NCBI GenBank assembly: GCA_964371655.1
Contig: CAYJOD010000035.1
Span: 1 to 59,202 of the forward strand
Direction of reading: 5' to 3'
DNA length: 59,202 bases
Source of the DNA: CAZGSN01 sp964371655
Lineage (GTDB): Bacteria; Desulfobacterota; Binatia; HRBIN30
The translations under genes and the position numbers were made by a program. The notes under the pieces were generated by a model. The model did not search any database and was not told the origin of the DNA. It saw only the letters and a program-made list of their open reading frames with translations. This document shows, in pieces, positions 1-7,875 of the stretch. Position 1 is the first letter of the stretch. Each line of letters starts with the position of its first letter.

Positions 1-337
1 TCGCTTCGCTCAACCACCGGCTAATTCCTCCGACCCCTTCGGGGTCCAGAATCCAAATACGCGTGCATGCCGAGTCGCGTGCATGCCGAGTTGTGTGAAA
101 TGATGTGGGTTAGGGTGAGGGCCATCGGGTAGAGGCATTCTGAACTCCGATCCCTCACCCCCACCCTCTCCCGCGTGTATTGCGGGAGAAGGAGTGCTGG
201 CAAAAGCCGGCGCTGCTTCGGTTGCGGGCGAAGCGCCCACGATGGGGTTTTCTGGCTGACGCCGTGAGACACGGAGGTTGACCTGATGGGAGCGTTCTTC
301 CTGCGTGTCTCTTCGTCTGCGTAGCGAAATGGGTCTT
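1..337. repeat. Repeat-rich intergenic edge, no gene
   Basis: No convincing gene is seen. A 15-16 bp direct repeat (core CGCGTGCATGCCGAGT) occurs twice at about 60-93. From about 150 to 245 there is a partial copy of a dispersed repeat that opens with CCCTCACCCCCACCCTCTCC, contains a GCGGGAGA hairpin and ends in CTGCTTCGGTTGCGGGC. Fuller copies lie at 27655-27905 and, inverted, at 33430-33595. The segment follows the stop codon of the glycyl radical enzyme, where an activating-enzyme gene might have been expected. Confidence 0.6.
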
Positions 338-2875
338 TCACAATCGGCTGTGGCTCTCGCGCGCGATGATCTCGTCCTGCAGCTCGCGGCCGATGCTGGT
401 GAAGTAGGCGTTGTAGCCGGTGACACGCACTAGCAGGTGACGGTAATTCTCGGGATGCTTCTGCGCGTCGCGGAGTATGTCGACGTCGATCATGTTGATC
501 TGCAACGCGGTGCCGCCGTTGCGGCAGTAGCCACGAAGAAATGCCTTGAACTTCTCGCGGTGCTCATGGTCACGCAGCATCGACGGGTTGAAGCTCATGG
601 TGTGACTGGCGCCATTGGGGAGCAAGTTCATGTAGGTGTCCCAGTCGCCTTCGCCCGCCGGGGCCGTACCGCCGAGCGCCTTGCCCACCGAGTTGGCGTT
701 GGCGGTGGGGCCCTTGATGTCGGCGCCGTTGGACGGGCAGATGGCGTTCGAGAGAAAGCGGCCCTTGGGCCGGCCGTCGGCGCTCGCCGCCATGATGTAT
801 CCGTCGCCCACCCAGTAGTTCCAACTCAGCATCCCGGGTCGGAACTGGCGGTTCGTCGACTTGGTCTTGTGCTTCCAGGTCTCCGCGGTCCACAGCTCCA
901 TGACCGCGCGGGCCATGGCGTCGGCGCCCTCATCGTCGCGGCCATACTTCGGTGCCCGGAACTTCGCCCACGCCTGCAAGGTTTCGTGACCCTCCCAGTT
1001 GTCCCTGAGAGCCGCGATCAGTTCGGCCATGCTTGCCTTCTTGGCGTCGAACACCAGGTACTTGATGGCCAGCAACGAGTCGACGGCGGTAGCGAAGGTC
1101 ACCGCTTCAATCGTCGTGAAGTTGAGCTCGGCGCCTCCCTGGGTGATGTCGAGTCCCTGCTCGGCGCAGCCGCGCACCAGGCAAGATGTGTACGGCGTAG
1201 GGGAAAAGGCCGCGCGCATGGACTCGGTCTTCTCGTACAGCTCGACGCATTTGCGCACGATGTAGCGGGTCTGTTCCGCATAGGCGTCCCAAAACCGATC
1301 CCATGAGCCGAAGCTGGCGGCATCGCCTGTGGGCGGCCCGTCCTGCCCGATCGCTGCCTGCTGCCCGGTGATCTGGTCAACCGCAGGCAGGAGATCCTTG
1401 CCCCCAGTCAGAGCGAGCTCGACCGCCTTGAGGAGATTCAGGTTGTTGTCCACCGTGCCGGAGCGGTCGTTGCCGACCATGGTGTTCTCGAGGCAGCCGA
1501 CCGGTGCGTACTCGTGTACGTTCTGTTCGTTGATGAGGTTCGAAACTCCGCCGAGTCTGGCCTCGCGCAGCATGCCGGCCATGGAGCGCTCGTCGAAATT
1601 GAGCAAGAACGGCGCGCCCTGGCTCGAGGCGATCATGTTTACGACTTTGTCGAGGAGATCGTCGGGCGAGCCGCGGTGCACCCGCACGTTGGGCTTGGGC
1701 TCGAGGATGGGGGTCATCTCGTCGATGACCTCGAGGATCGCGTAGGTCAGATCATTGGTCATGTCCCGCCCGCCGCTGCCGACGCCGGACAGGGTGACGA
1801 GCTGGCCGAAGCCGGCGGTGATGCCCTGGTTCCCGCCAACCCGAATCATGGCATCGTAGGCAGTATTGGCATGAACCCAGAAGCACTTGAGGATCTCCTT
1901 TCCGAAATCCCGATCCATGCCCTGCTCGAGGGCGGCCCTCCAGTAAGGATACAGATACTGATCGATGCGCCCGAAGCTCACGCCAGGCCCGGGGTAGTTC
2001 TCATCGCTCATGACCAGCATGTGGTTGATCCACAGGGCCTGCACCGCCTCCCAGAAAGTCGTGGCGGGTTCCCACGGCACGCGGTCGAGATTACGCCCCA
2101 TCTGCGTCAGCTCTTCGGCACGAGCCGGATCCTTCTCAGCCGCAGCCAGCGCCCGACACAGAGAGGCGTACTTGGCGGCAAGGTCACGGGCCATGGTGGC
2201 GGCGGTCATCATGGCTCTGAGCTGCGCGCCCTTCGGCCCCTGTTTATCTTTGCTGGAGAGAGCGGCGTAGCGCGAATCGAGGTCCTCGTAGATGCCTTTC
2301 CAACCGATCGTCAGCGCTCGCTTGTGGTCAGGAATCAGGTGGCCGGAGGTAGCGCCGGCGTTGCCGTAGCCGCGATCGTGAAACCACTTCACCGCGGCCC
2401 GGGCACCCCTTGGGCCGTACACGAGGCGATCACGTTCGCGGGCTTCGTCCTTGGTCCAGCAGCGCGAGGCGAGGATGTTGAAGCGCGCCCCGGCCAGCAG
2501 ATCGCCGGGCAGGACCTCCTGTGGCACGTAGTTGACCATCACCTCGCGGATGAACCACGCCCGCCGCTCCGGTAGCGACCGCTTCCAGAAGTCCGCATGC
2601 AATTCCACGGGATGAGCGGCCTGCGCCGCCGACGCCCTAAAGGTTTGGAAGAAGGCGTAGGTTTCGGGGACGATGTAGTAGCCCGTCTCGTCGTAGAGCA
2701 CGTCCCATGGCGCGTCCGTGCTCCAGCAGGTGAACTCGTTGTTCCACGTGCGCTGCACGCCCTCAAAGTAGAAGTTGCGCAGCCACTCGATGCGCGGCGA
2801 CAGTCCGTGAGGACGTTTCACCCCATGGGCAATCTGGGTTTCGGTGTTCATGATCTCTTGGTTCGCGCGAGACAT
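338..2875 (-). CDS. Glycyl radical enzyme of the pyruvate formate-lyase family, decarboxylase-like
   Basis: The protein is about 845 residues and spans the whole PFL-like fold. The C-terminal glycyl radical motif RVTGY puts the radical on Gly820. The active-site loop reads VGCLENT, with the thiyl Cys461 and Glu463. GCxE loops occur in the dehydratase, lyase and decarboxylase branches; the LENT context and the motif RVTGYNAYF resemble 4-hydroxyphenylacetate decarboxylase, but the substrate is inferred, not shown. Such enzymes act in the cytoplasm under anoxia and need a radical-SAM activase; none is present in this window, although the region beyond the left edge is unseen. Start: Met1 has no clear ribosome site, and Met9 (position 2851) is an equally good choice. 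Confidence 0.88.
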   Translation of the reverse strand: MSRANQEIMNTETQIAHGVKRPHGLSPRIEWLRNFYFEGVQRTWNNEFTCWSTDAPWDVLYDETGYYIVPETYAFFQTFRASAAQAAHPVELHADFWKRSLPERRAWFIREVMVNYVPQEVLPGDLLAGARFNILASRCWTKDEARERDRLVYGPRGARAAVKWFHDRGYGNAGATSGHLIPDHKRALTIGWKGIYEDLDSRYAALSSKDKQGPKGAQLRAMMTAATMARDLAAKYASLCRALAAAEKDPARAEELTQMGRNLDRVPWEPATTFWEAVQALWINHMLVMSDENYPGPGVSFGRIDQYLYPYWRAALEQGMDRDFGKEILKCFWVHANTAYDAMIRVGGNQGITAGFGQLVTLSGVGSGGRDMTNDLTYAILEVIDEMTPILEPKPNVRVHRGSPDDLLDKVVNMIASSQGAPFLLNFDERSMAGMLREARLGGVSNLINEQNVHEYAPVGCLENTMVGNDRSGTVDNNLNLLKAVELALTGGKDLLPAVDQITGQQAAIGQDGPPTGDAASFGSWDRFWDAYAEQTRYIVRKCVELYEKTESMRAAFSPTPYTSCLVRGCAEQGLDITQGGAELNFTTIEAVTFATAVDSLLAIKYLVFDAKKASMAELIAALRDNWEGHETLQAWAKFRAPKYGRDDEGADAMARAVMELWTAETWKHKTKSTNRQFRPGMLSWNYWVGDGYIMAASADGRPKGRFLSNAICPSNGADIKGPTANANSVGKALGGTAPAGEGDWDTYMNLLPNGASHTMSFNPSMLRDHEHREKFKAFLRGYCRNGGTALQINMIDVDILRDAQKHPENYRHLLVRVTGYNAYFTSIGRELQDEIIARESHSRL

Positions 2876-2904
2876 TCAATTGTAGGGGCAGGGTATTGCC
2901 TAAC

Positions 2905-3030
2905 GCGGGCGGCGTGCGGTGAAGCCGGTCGTGGGCGCGTGTAGAGCTCGCCGTCGACGATCTCGGCCAGGGCGTGTTCCGGTACATCCAAGCCATCCTG
3001 GTAGGTGGCTCGACGGCGAGCGGGCGGCAT
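2905..3030 (-). pseudogene. N-terminal remnant of a Uma2-family endonuclease gene
   Basis: The first ~37 codons closely match the start of the intact Uma2 gene at 5529-6098: both begin MPPARRRATYQD and continue with PEH, DGELYT and RPRPASPH. The DNA upstream of both start codons is also alike for about 50 bp, so this is a duplicated segment including its promoter region. Similarity stops near 2905, just before the glycyl radical enzyme gene; the rest of the Uma2 fold is missing. The short ORF continues to about 2848 with unrelated residues. Confidence 0.75.
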
Positions 3031-3177
3031 GGTGCACGACTAGCACGGCACCTGCGTCGGACCAACCCGGACGCGCGCGGCAACCAGGGCCACGGCAAAG
3101 TCGTCCACGGAGCCTCAGATCTCCTGAACCCGAGGATTCCAGTTTGATCCGGGAGATCGAATTTTGAACCACAGAGG

Positions 3178-3349
3178 GGCTTTGCACATAAATTCGTAGT
3201 GGGCGCTTTGGAGTGCGGGAGCTTGCTCCCGCTTTTCTGGCACCCCCACGGCTCACGGCGCCGAATCGGACAAAGCGGTGGCAAGCCACCGCACTCCACA
3301 ACTTATCGTGTCCACAGATCGTCCCACGGCCAAATTTATGTGCAAAGCC
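3178..3349. mobile_element. 172-bp MITE-like element, GGCTTTGCAC terminal repeats
   Basis: The terminal inverted repeats match over 18 of 19 bases (left end GGCTTTGCACATAAATTCG, right end its near-perfect complement). Inside is a different palindrome with arms around GAGTGCGGGAGCTTGCTCC and CAAGCCACCGCACTCC. It has no coding capacity. No target duplication is visible, but the flanks (AACCACAGAG on the left, CTCTGTGGTT on the right) form an outer inverted repeat, so it may sit inside another palindromic repeat. Related ends occur at 14740, 20779 and 31314. Confidence 0.7.
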
Positions 3350-3412
3350 CCCTCGGTGTTCTCTGTGGTTGATTTCGTCTTGGATCCGGGGCGCGGTCGT
3401 GACGGCTCTGCC

Positions 3413-5032
3413 TCAGCGCAGTCCCGGGGCTTCGTGGCCGCTGGCGGCGACGTATTCCAGGTAGCCGCCGCCGTACGGAATCGGGCCGTCGGGTCCGATC
3501 TCGAGGACGCGATTCGACAGCTTGGCCAAGAAGCGTCGATCGTGCGAGACGAACAGCATGGTGCCGTCGTAGTCGGCGAGGGCGCTCATCAGCATCTCCT
3601 TGGTTGCCATGTCGAGGTGATTGGTGGGCTCGTCGAGCACCAGGAAGTTCGGTTGATCGTACAGGATACGCGCCAGCACCAGGCGCGCCTTCTCGCCGCC
3701 TGAGAGGATGCGGCTGCTCTTATCCACGTCGTCGCCGGAGAAGCCGAAGCTACCGGCAAGATTTCGCAGTGAGCCAATCGAGGCGAGCGGGAACTCCGAC
3801 TCCAGAAGCTGCTGGACGGTTTTGTCGGCCGTGAGGATCTCCATCGCATTCTGTGCAAAGTAACCCAAACGCACGCTGGCGCCGACGTTGACCGCGCCGC
3901 GATCGGGTTGGCTCTCACCGGCAATCAGCTTGAGCAGCGTCGACTTGCCGGCGCCGTTGATGCCCATCACCGCCCAACGTTCACGACGGCGGATCACCAG
4001 ATCAAGATCCTCGTAGATGACCTTGTTGCCGTAGGCCTTGGCAACGCTCTCGACTTTGACGACGTCGTCGCCGGAGCGCGGGCACGGCGGAAAGTCGAAG
4101 GCCAAGGTGCTGCGCCGCTTTGGTGGTTCGAGCTTCTCGATCTTCTCGAGCTGCTTCACGCGTGATTGTACCTGCGCCGCCTTTGCGGCCTGCGCCTTGA
4201 AGCGCTCGATGAAGCGCATCTCCTTGGCCAGCTTCGCCTGTTGCCGCTGGTAGGCGGCTTGCGCCTGCGCTTCGCTTTGCGCGCGCTGCGTTTCATAGAA
4301 ATCGTAGTTGCCGGAATAGGTACTGAGCTCACCGCCATCGATCTCAATGACGCGATCGACGATGCGGTTCATGAACTCGCGATCGTGCGAAGTCATGAGC
4401 AACGCCCCTTCGTAGGCCTTCAAGAAGCTCTCGAGCCAGATCAGCGATTCGATGTCCAGATGGTTGGAGGGCTCGTCGAGCAGCATCGCGTCGGGCCGCA
4501 AGAGAAGAATGCGCGCCAATGCGACACGCATCTTCCAGCCGCCGGAGAGCAGCCCGACATCGGTATCCATCATCTCCTGACTGAAGCCCAAGCCCGCCAG
4601 AACCTCTCTCGCGCGCGCTTCCAACGCATAACCGCCCAGATCGTCGAAGCGTGCCTGCAGGTCGCCGAAACGTTCGACCAGAGCATCGATCTCGTCCGCA
4701 CGTTCCGGATCGGCCATGGCCTCCTCTAGATGTTTGAGCTCGGCGGCAACCGCCGACACCGGCCCGGCCCCGTCCATGACTTCGACAACCACTGGCCGCC
4801 CCGCCATTTCACCCACGTCCTGGCTGAAGTAACCGATGGTCACGCCGCGATCGATGGAGATCTGTCCATCGTCGGGTTGCTCCGCGCGGGTGATGAGGCG
4901 GAAGATCGTCGACTTGCCGGCGCCGTTGGGGCCGACCAAGCCGACCTTCTCACCGCGGTGAATGGCCGCCGCCGCCTCGACGAAGAGAATCTGACGGCCG
5001 TGCCGCATGCTGATCTGATCGAGTCGAATCAT
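3413..5032 (-). CDS. ABC-F family ATPase (YheS/YbiT-like)
   Basis: This soluble protein of 539 residues has two ABC ATPase domains and no membrane segments, as in ribosome-associated ABC-F translation factors. Domain 1 has the Walker A GPNGAGKST at residues 34-42, signature LSGGWKMR and Walker B LLDEPSNHLD; domain 2 has GINGAGKST, LSGGEKAR and LDEPTNHLD. The charged, Lys/Gln-rich linker between them (RFKAQAAKAAQVQSRVKQLEK) resembles the YheS linker, though the long C-terminal extension of YheS is missing. I chose the start MIRLDQI at 5032, where homology begins; the open frame extends 50 codons upstream without family similarity. No Shine-Dalgarno site is obvious. The exact subfamily, and so whether it is a housekeeping or an antibiotic-protection factor, is not settled. 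Confidence 0.93.
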   Translation of the reverse strand: MIRLDQISMRHGRQILFVEAAAAIHRGEKVGLVGPNGAGKSTIFRLITRAEQPDDGQISIDRGVTIGYFSQDVGEMAGRPVVVEVMDGAGPVSAVAAELKHLEEAMADPERADEIDALVERFGDLQARFDDLGGYALEARAREVLAGLGFSQEMMDTDVGLLSGGWKMRVALARILLLRPDAMLLDEPSNHLDIESLIWLESFLKAYEGALLMTSHDREFMNRIVDRVIEIDGGELSTYSGNYDFYETQRAQSEAQAQAAYQRQQAKLAKEMRFIERFKAQAAKAAQVQSRVKQLEKIEKLEPPKRRSTLAFDFPPCPRSGDDVVKVESVAKAYGNKVIYEDLDLVIRRRERWAVMGINGAGKSTLLKLIAGESQPDRGAVNVGASVRLGYFAQNAMEILTADKTVQQLLESEFPLASIGSLRNLAGSFGFSGDDVDKSSRILSGGEKARLVLARILYDQPNFLVLDEPTNHLDMATKEMLMSALADYDGTMLFVSHDRRFLAKLSNRVLEIGPDGPIPYGGGYLEYVAASGHEAPGLR

Positions 5033-5528
5033 GGAGGGCGCAGCGTTTAGCGTCGCTTCCGCAAGCGCGCCATATGGCGATCGCCAACGTGGCTCATCGG
5101 ATTCGGTAACGGGGTAAAGACTCACCGCAGAGGGCGCGGGGAACGCGGAGAAGAGAGCAGGGGTTCGCGGATGATCCCGCAAAACTCCATTCGGAATGAT
5201 ATCCCAAAACCCTCCTCAGTCATGCCTTGCGCCAGCCTCTGCGAGCTCTGCGTGGTCTGCGGTGAGTCCTTTCAACTAAGTACCCGTCGGCACAAGTATG
5301 GCGACGTATTCCATGACCCATCCCCGTTCGCCCCGAGTAGCCCCGTCTTCGCAGGGGCGTATCGAGGGGCCGCCTGATGAGGCGGGCTGCCGCATCGTCC
5401 CTCGATACGCCGCCGAAAGGATGGCGGCTACTCGGGACGAACGGAATACGTGGTCGAACTTACGCAACAGAGTACTAAGTCAACGACGTTCCCTGCTGTC
5501 TGCCGTGCAGGTCGAACCGGCATCTATG
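5033..5528. repeat. Intergenic region with a large palindromic repeat
   Basis: No gene is seen. From about 5327 to 5445 lies a long imperfect palindrome whose ends are CCGTTCGCCCCGAGTAGCC and GGCTACTCGGGACGAACGG, with inner arms GGGCGTATCGAGGG and CCCTCGATACGCC. The same hairpin sequence is the cargo of the element at 45317-45470. Short outer arms ACGTATTCC / GGAATACGT flank it. It lies between the ABC-F gene and the convergent end of the Uma2 gene. Confidence 0.65.
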
Positions 5529-6098
5529 TCAGATCGGGAGCCACCAACGATCGATCGTCAGCTCTACGGCCTCGAACGGCTCCGCACGTGCCAGCTCGGC
5601 GCCGCCATGCGTGCTGCTCACCACCCAGTGCCCCGCTTCGAGGCGATACACCTCGAGGGTTTGCTGGAGCGGATCGACGAGCCACGCGTATCCAATCTGC
5701 TCGCGGGCGTAGATCGTCATCTTGCGCACCCGGTCGAGGCGGCCGGAGCTTGGGGAGACAACCTCACAGACCCAATCGGGTGCTTGCGTAAAGTAGGGAA
5801 CGTTCGGAATCTGGGGCATACGCTCCCGCCGCCAACCGGCGAGGTCGGGCACGAGGATGTCTAGTCCTCGATGCAGCTCGGGCTCGTCGAGAATCCACCA
5901 ACCACCGGGCTTGCCGCTTCCGTCTGGTGGGCCATCGAACGATCCGAACAGATCGCTGCCGATTGCAGAAGAGGCGCGGGCATGCGGTGAGGCTGGTCGT
6001 GGGCTGGTGTAGAGCTCGCCATCGATGACCTCGGCAACGACGTGTTCCGGTGCGTCCAAGACGTCCTGGTAAGTTGCTCGACGGCGAGCGGGCGGCAT
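5529..6098 (-). CDS. Uma2 family endonuclease (DUF820)
   Basis: This 189-residue protein has the typical length and motif order of Uma2/DUF820 proteins, which have a PD-(D/E)XK nuclease-like fold: an N-terminal DGELY strand, a central PDLAGWR segment around residue 85, then WVCEVVSPSS and the helix DRVRKMTIYAREQIGYAWLVD. The acidic residues in PDLAGW and CEVVSP and the lysine in RKM fit the expected metal site. The cellular role of the family is poorly known; many genomes carry them in mobile, multi-copy form. A truncated duplicate including upstream DNA is at 2905-3030. Confidence 0.88.
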   Translation of the reverse strand: MPPARRRATYQDVLDAPEHVVAEVIDGELYTSPRPASPHARASSAIGSDLFGSFDGPPDGSGKPGGWWILDEPELHRGLDILVPDLAGWRRERMPQIPNVPYFTQAPDWVCEVVSPSSGRLDRVRKMTIYAREQIGYAWLVDPLQQTLEVYRLEAGHWVVSSTHGGAELARAEPFEAVELTIDRWWLPI

Positions 6099-6324
6099 GG
6101 CGCAGATCTAGCACGGTCCCTCCTGTCCAACCAACCCGGACAGGTGCGACAGCGCGGAGCCTACGAGGTTGTGAATGAATCGATTCCGCGGCGGCGACGG
6201 AATCCGTGGCCGCGTCCGTAGCCGGATCCGCAACCGAGTCCGCAACGGCAGCCGGCAGCTCATGACTGTCCTCCGTTCTTGGTCTCCTTGACGACGCCCT
6301 CTGCCTGTTGGCATCATCGCCAAC
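6099..6324. other. Divergent intergenic region
   Basis: This 226-bp gap lies between the divergent Uma2 and TumE-like genes and probably holds both promoters. At 6178-6255 there are short CCGxxxCCGxA-type direct repeats (GAATCCGTGGCCGCGTCCG and variants). The part next to Uma2 (to about 6145) is shared with the region upstream of the remnant at 3030. No ORF is supported. Confidence 0.4.
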
Positions 6325-6621
6325 ATGAAGGCGGTTGAGCTCGTACGGACGCGCACCACGTTTTCAGAGACCGCGTTCGCCGAGTTGCTGCTGTGGCAGG
6401 TGCCCAAACCGGTGGCCGGCTCAACCCACAGGTTCAAGTATCGCCTGGCGTATGTGGTAGACGGGGTATGTGTCGTGCGCTACGACAACGAGGTGGGCAA
6501 GGGCGATCACCGGCACTTCAGCGGGAGGGAAAGTGCCTACATCTTCAAGACCCCGGACAAGCTCATCGCTGATTTCCAACGCGACATTGCGAGGTGGAAC
6601 CGTGAAAACCGTAACTCTTGA
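6325..6621 (+). CDS. TumE-like toxin (DUF6516 family)
   Basis: The 98-residue protein shows the layout of the TumE/DUF6516 group of toxin-like proteins: an opening beta strand, then HRFKYRLAYV, VVRYDNEVGKGDHRH with clustered His/Asp/Lys, and a C-terminal helix YIFKTPDKLIADFQRDIARW. The GKGDHRH segment is the most conserved part of this family as I recall it. The gene overlaps the following DNA-binding protein gene by 20 bp, the usual linkage of a toxin-antitoxin pair. Family assignment is from recognition of the pattern; toxicity is inferred. Confidence 0.72.
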   Translation: MKAVELVRTRTTFSETAFAELLLWQVPKPVAGSTHRFKYRLAYVVDGVCVVRYDNEVGKGDHRHFSGRESAYIFKTPDKLIADFQRDIARWNRENRNS

Positions 6622-6949
6622 TGTTCGCTCTCCGAGCGCGTCGATGCGAGATTTCGTGCGCGTCTGGAAGACTGGCAGGTCGGAGAAATCCGCGCGCATC
6701 AGCTTTGCAACGCCAGAGCTTCTCTGGAAGGTACTCACCGCCAAGCGTTGGGAGCTACTCAAGGTGCTTTGCGGTGCCGGTCCAGTTTCCATCCGCGAAG
6801 CCGCGCGTCGTGTCGATCGCGACGTCAAGGCGGTGCACAGTGACATCTCGGCGCTACTCAACGCGGGGGTGCTCGATCGCGTGCAAGATGGACGGATCGT
6901 CTTTCCTTTCGAGGCGGTGAAAGTCGAGTTCTTGCTTCAGGCCGCGTAA
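6602..6949 (+). CDS. TumA-like antitoxin / HTH DNA-binding protein
   Basis: The predicted product is 115 residues with a winged-helix core: LLWKVLTAKRWELLKVL, then the recognition region VSIREAARRVDRDVKAVHSDISALLNAG and a wing ending in DGRIVFPF. This pattern matches the HVO_A0114-type putative DNA-binding proteins that accompany TumE toxins. I chose the GTG start at 6602 because GAGGTGG lies just upstream and the ORF then overlaps the toxin gene by 20 bp. It probably represses its own operon. The TAA stop lies exactly at the left end of the repeat at 6948-7024, so the C-terminus may have been set by that repeat. Confidence 0.75.
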   Translation: MKTVTLDVRSPSASMRDFVRVWKTGRSEKSARISFATPELLWKVLTAKRWELLKVLCGAGPVSIREAARRVDRDVKAVHSDISALLNAGVLDRVQDGRIVFPFEAVKVEFLLQAA

Positions 6950-7024
6950 GTCCGATTGCGTAACAGCCCTCCGTTAGTACCCGCTGGCGTTAGATGCGCC
7001 GGTAATTGGACTTATCCCCTTTTT
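6948..7024. repeat. Palindromic repeat, near-empty homologue of the 20.7-kb element
   Basis: The arms AAGTCCGATTG and AATTGGACTTATCCCC bracket a core with GTAACAGCC and GTACCCGCTGGCGTTAG. The same core is found at 20741-20977, where a 142-bp element has inserted. The left outer arm (AAAAGGGGAT) is lost here, at the junction with the antitoxin gene. It lies between the TumA-like stop codon and the end of the crotonase gene. Confidence 0.75.
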
Positions 7025-7039
7025 CTCGACGCAGCTCGT

Positions 7040-7870
7040 TCAGTCGCCGCGGAAATTCGGCGGGCGCTTGGCGAGGAAGGCGCTTACCGCTTCGGCGACG
7101 TCGTTGCTCTGCACGAAGGACGAATTCCACTGCGCGACGTACTCGAGACCGTCCGCTGTGGAGTGTTCCTCGCTGAAGCTCAGAACCGCTTTGACACCCT
7201 GCACGGCCAGCGGCGAATTGGCGGCGATCTCGTCGGCCATGGCACGTGCCGCCGCCAGCACGGCCTCCTGGTCGGCGTGCACCTCGTTCACGAGGCCGCA
7301 ACGCAGAGCGCGTTCGGCGCTGATGAAGCGTCCGGTCATCGCCATCTCCCGCGCCATGCCCTTGCCGACGATCGGGGTGATGCGCTGCAAGGTGCCGACG
7401 TCGGCCACGATCGCAATCTTGGTTTCGTAGATCGAGAAGGTCGCGTCCGCCGAGCACAGGCGGATGTCGCATGCCGTGATCAGGTCGAGCCCGCCGCCGA
7501 TGCACTTGTTGTGGATCGCGGCGATGACCGGCTTGCGACAGTTGGCGATGGCCGTGAAGCAGTCTTGCAGGTCTTTGATGGTGCGGTAGAGCGCGTAATT
7601 GCGCGCCGCCAGGCTGCCGTTGCCGCCCGTCGTCCCGCCGAGCACACCGCTGGCGGCTTCCTTCAGGTCGAGACCCGCGGTGAAAAGCCTGCCCTCGGCC
7701 CAGACGACGACGGCGCGCACCTCGGGATCGCGGTCGAGCTCCTCGAAGGCACGCTTGATCTCGTAGAAGAACTTGATCGACATCGCGTTCAGTCGCGCCG
7801 GTGTATTGAGGACGACTTCGGCGACGTGTCCGCGCCGGTCGAGTCGAATCGTCGTGTACGCCTCCGCCAT
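7040..7870 (-). CDS. Enoyl-CoA hydratase/isomerase family, dienoyl-CoA isomerase-like
   Basis: This 276-residue crotonase-fold protein has the oxyanion-hole segments AGLDLKEA (near 65-72) and HNKCIGGGLDL (120-130). Asp129, Glu149 and Asp157 match, in identity and spacing, the three catalytic acids of mammalian delta3,5-delta2,4-dienoyl-CoA isomerase (Asp176, Glu196, Asp204), including the ADVGTLQR segment. That suggests a role in beta-oxidation of unsaturated fatty or isoprenoid acyl-CoAs rather than simple hydration. It starts 5 bp after the ilvD stop codon and is probably co-transcribed with it. The functional link to valine/isoleucine synthesis is unclear. Confidence 0.88.
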   Translation of the reverse strand: MAEAYTTIRLDRRGHVAEVVLNTPARLNAMSIKFFYEIKRAFEELDRDPEVRAVVVWAEGRLFTAGLDLKEAASGVLGGTTGGNGSLAARNYALYRTIKDLQDCFTAIANCRKPVIAAIHNKCIGGGLDLITACDIRLCSADATFSIYETKIAIVADVGTLQRITPIVGKGMAREMAMTGRFISAERALRCGLVNEVHADQEAVLAAARAMADEIAANSPLAVQGVKAVLSFSEEHSTADGLEYVAQWNSSFVQSNDVAEAVSAFLAKRPPNFRGD

Positions 7871-7875
7871 TAGAG

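Noticed and set aside
1514..2575. A 353-codon plus-strand frame inside the glycyl radical enzyme gene
   Set aside because: The minus-strand gene has the full set of family motifs; the frame is a shadow.
3178..3349. Target duplication around the first GGCTTTGCAC element
   Set aside because: The flanks form an inverted repeat (AACCACAGAG / CTCTGTGGTT) but no 9-bp direct repeat, so I do not claim a duplication for this copy.
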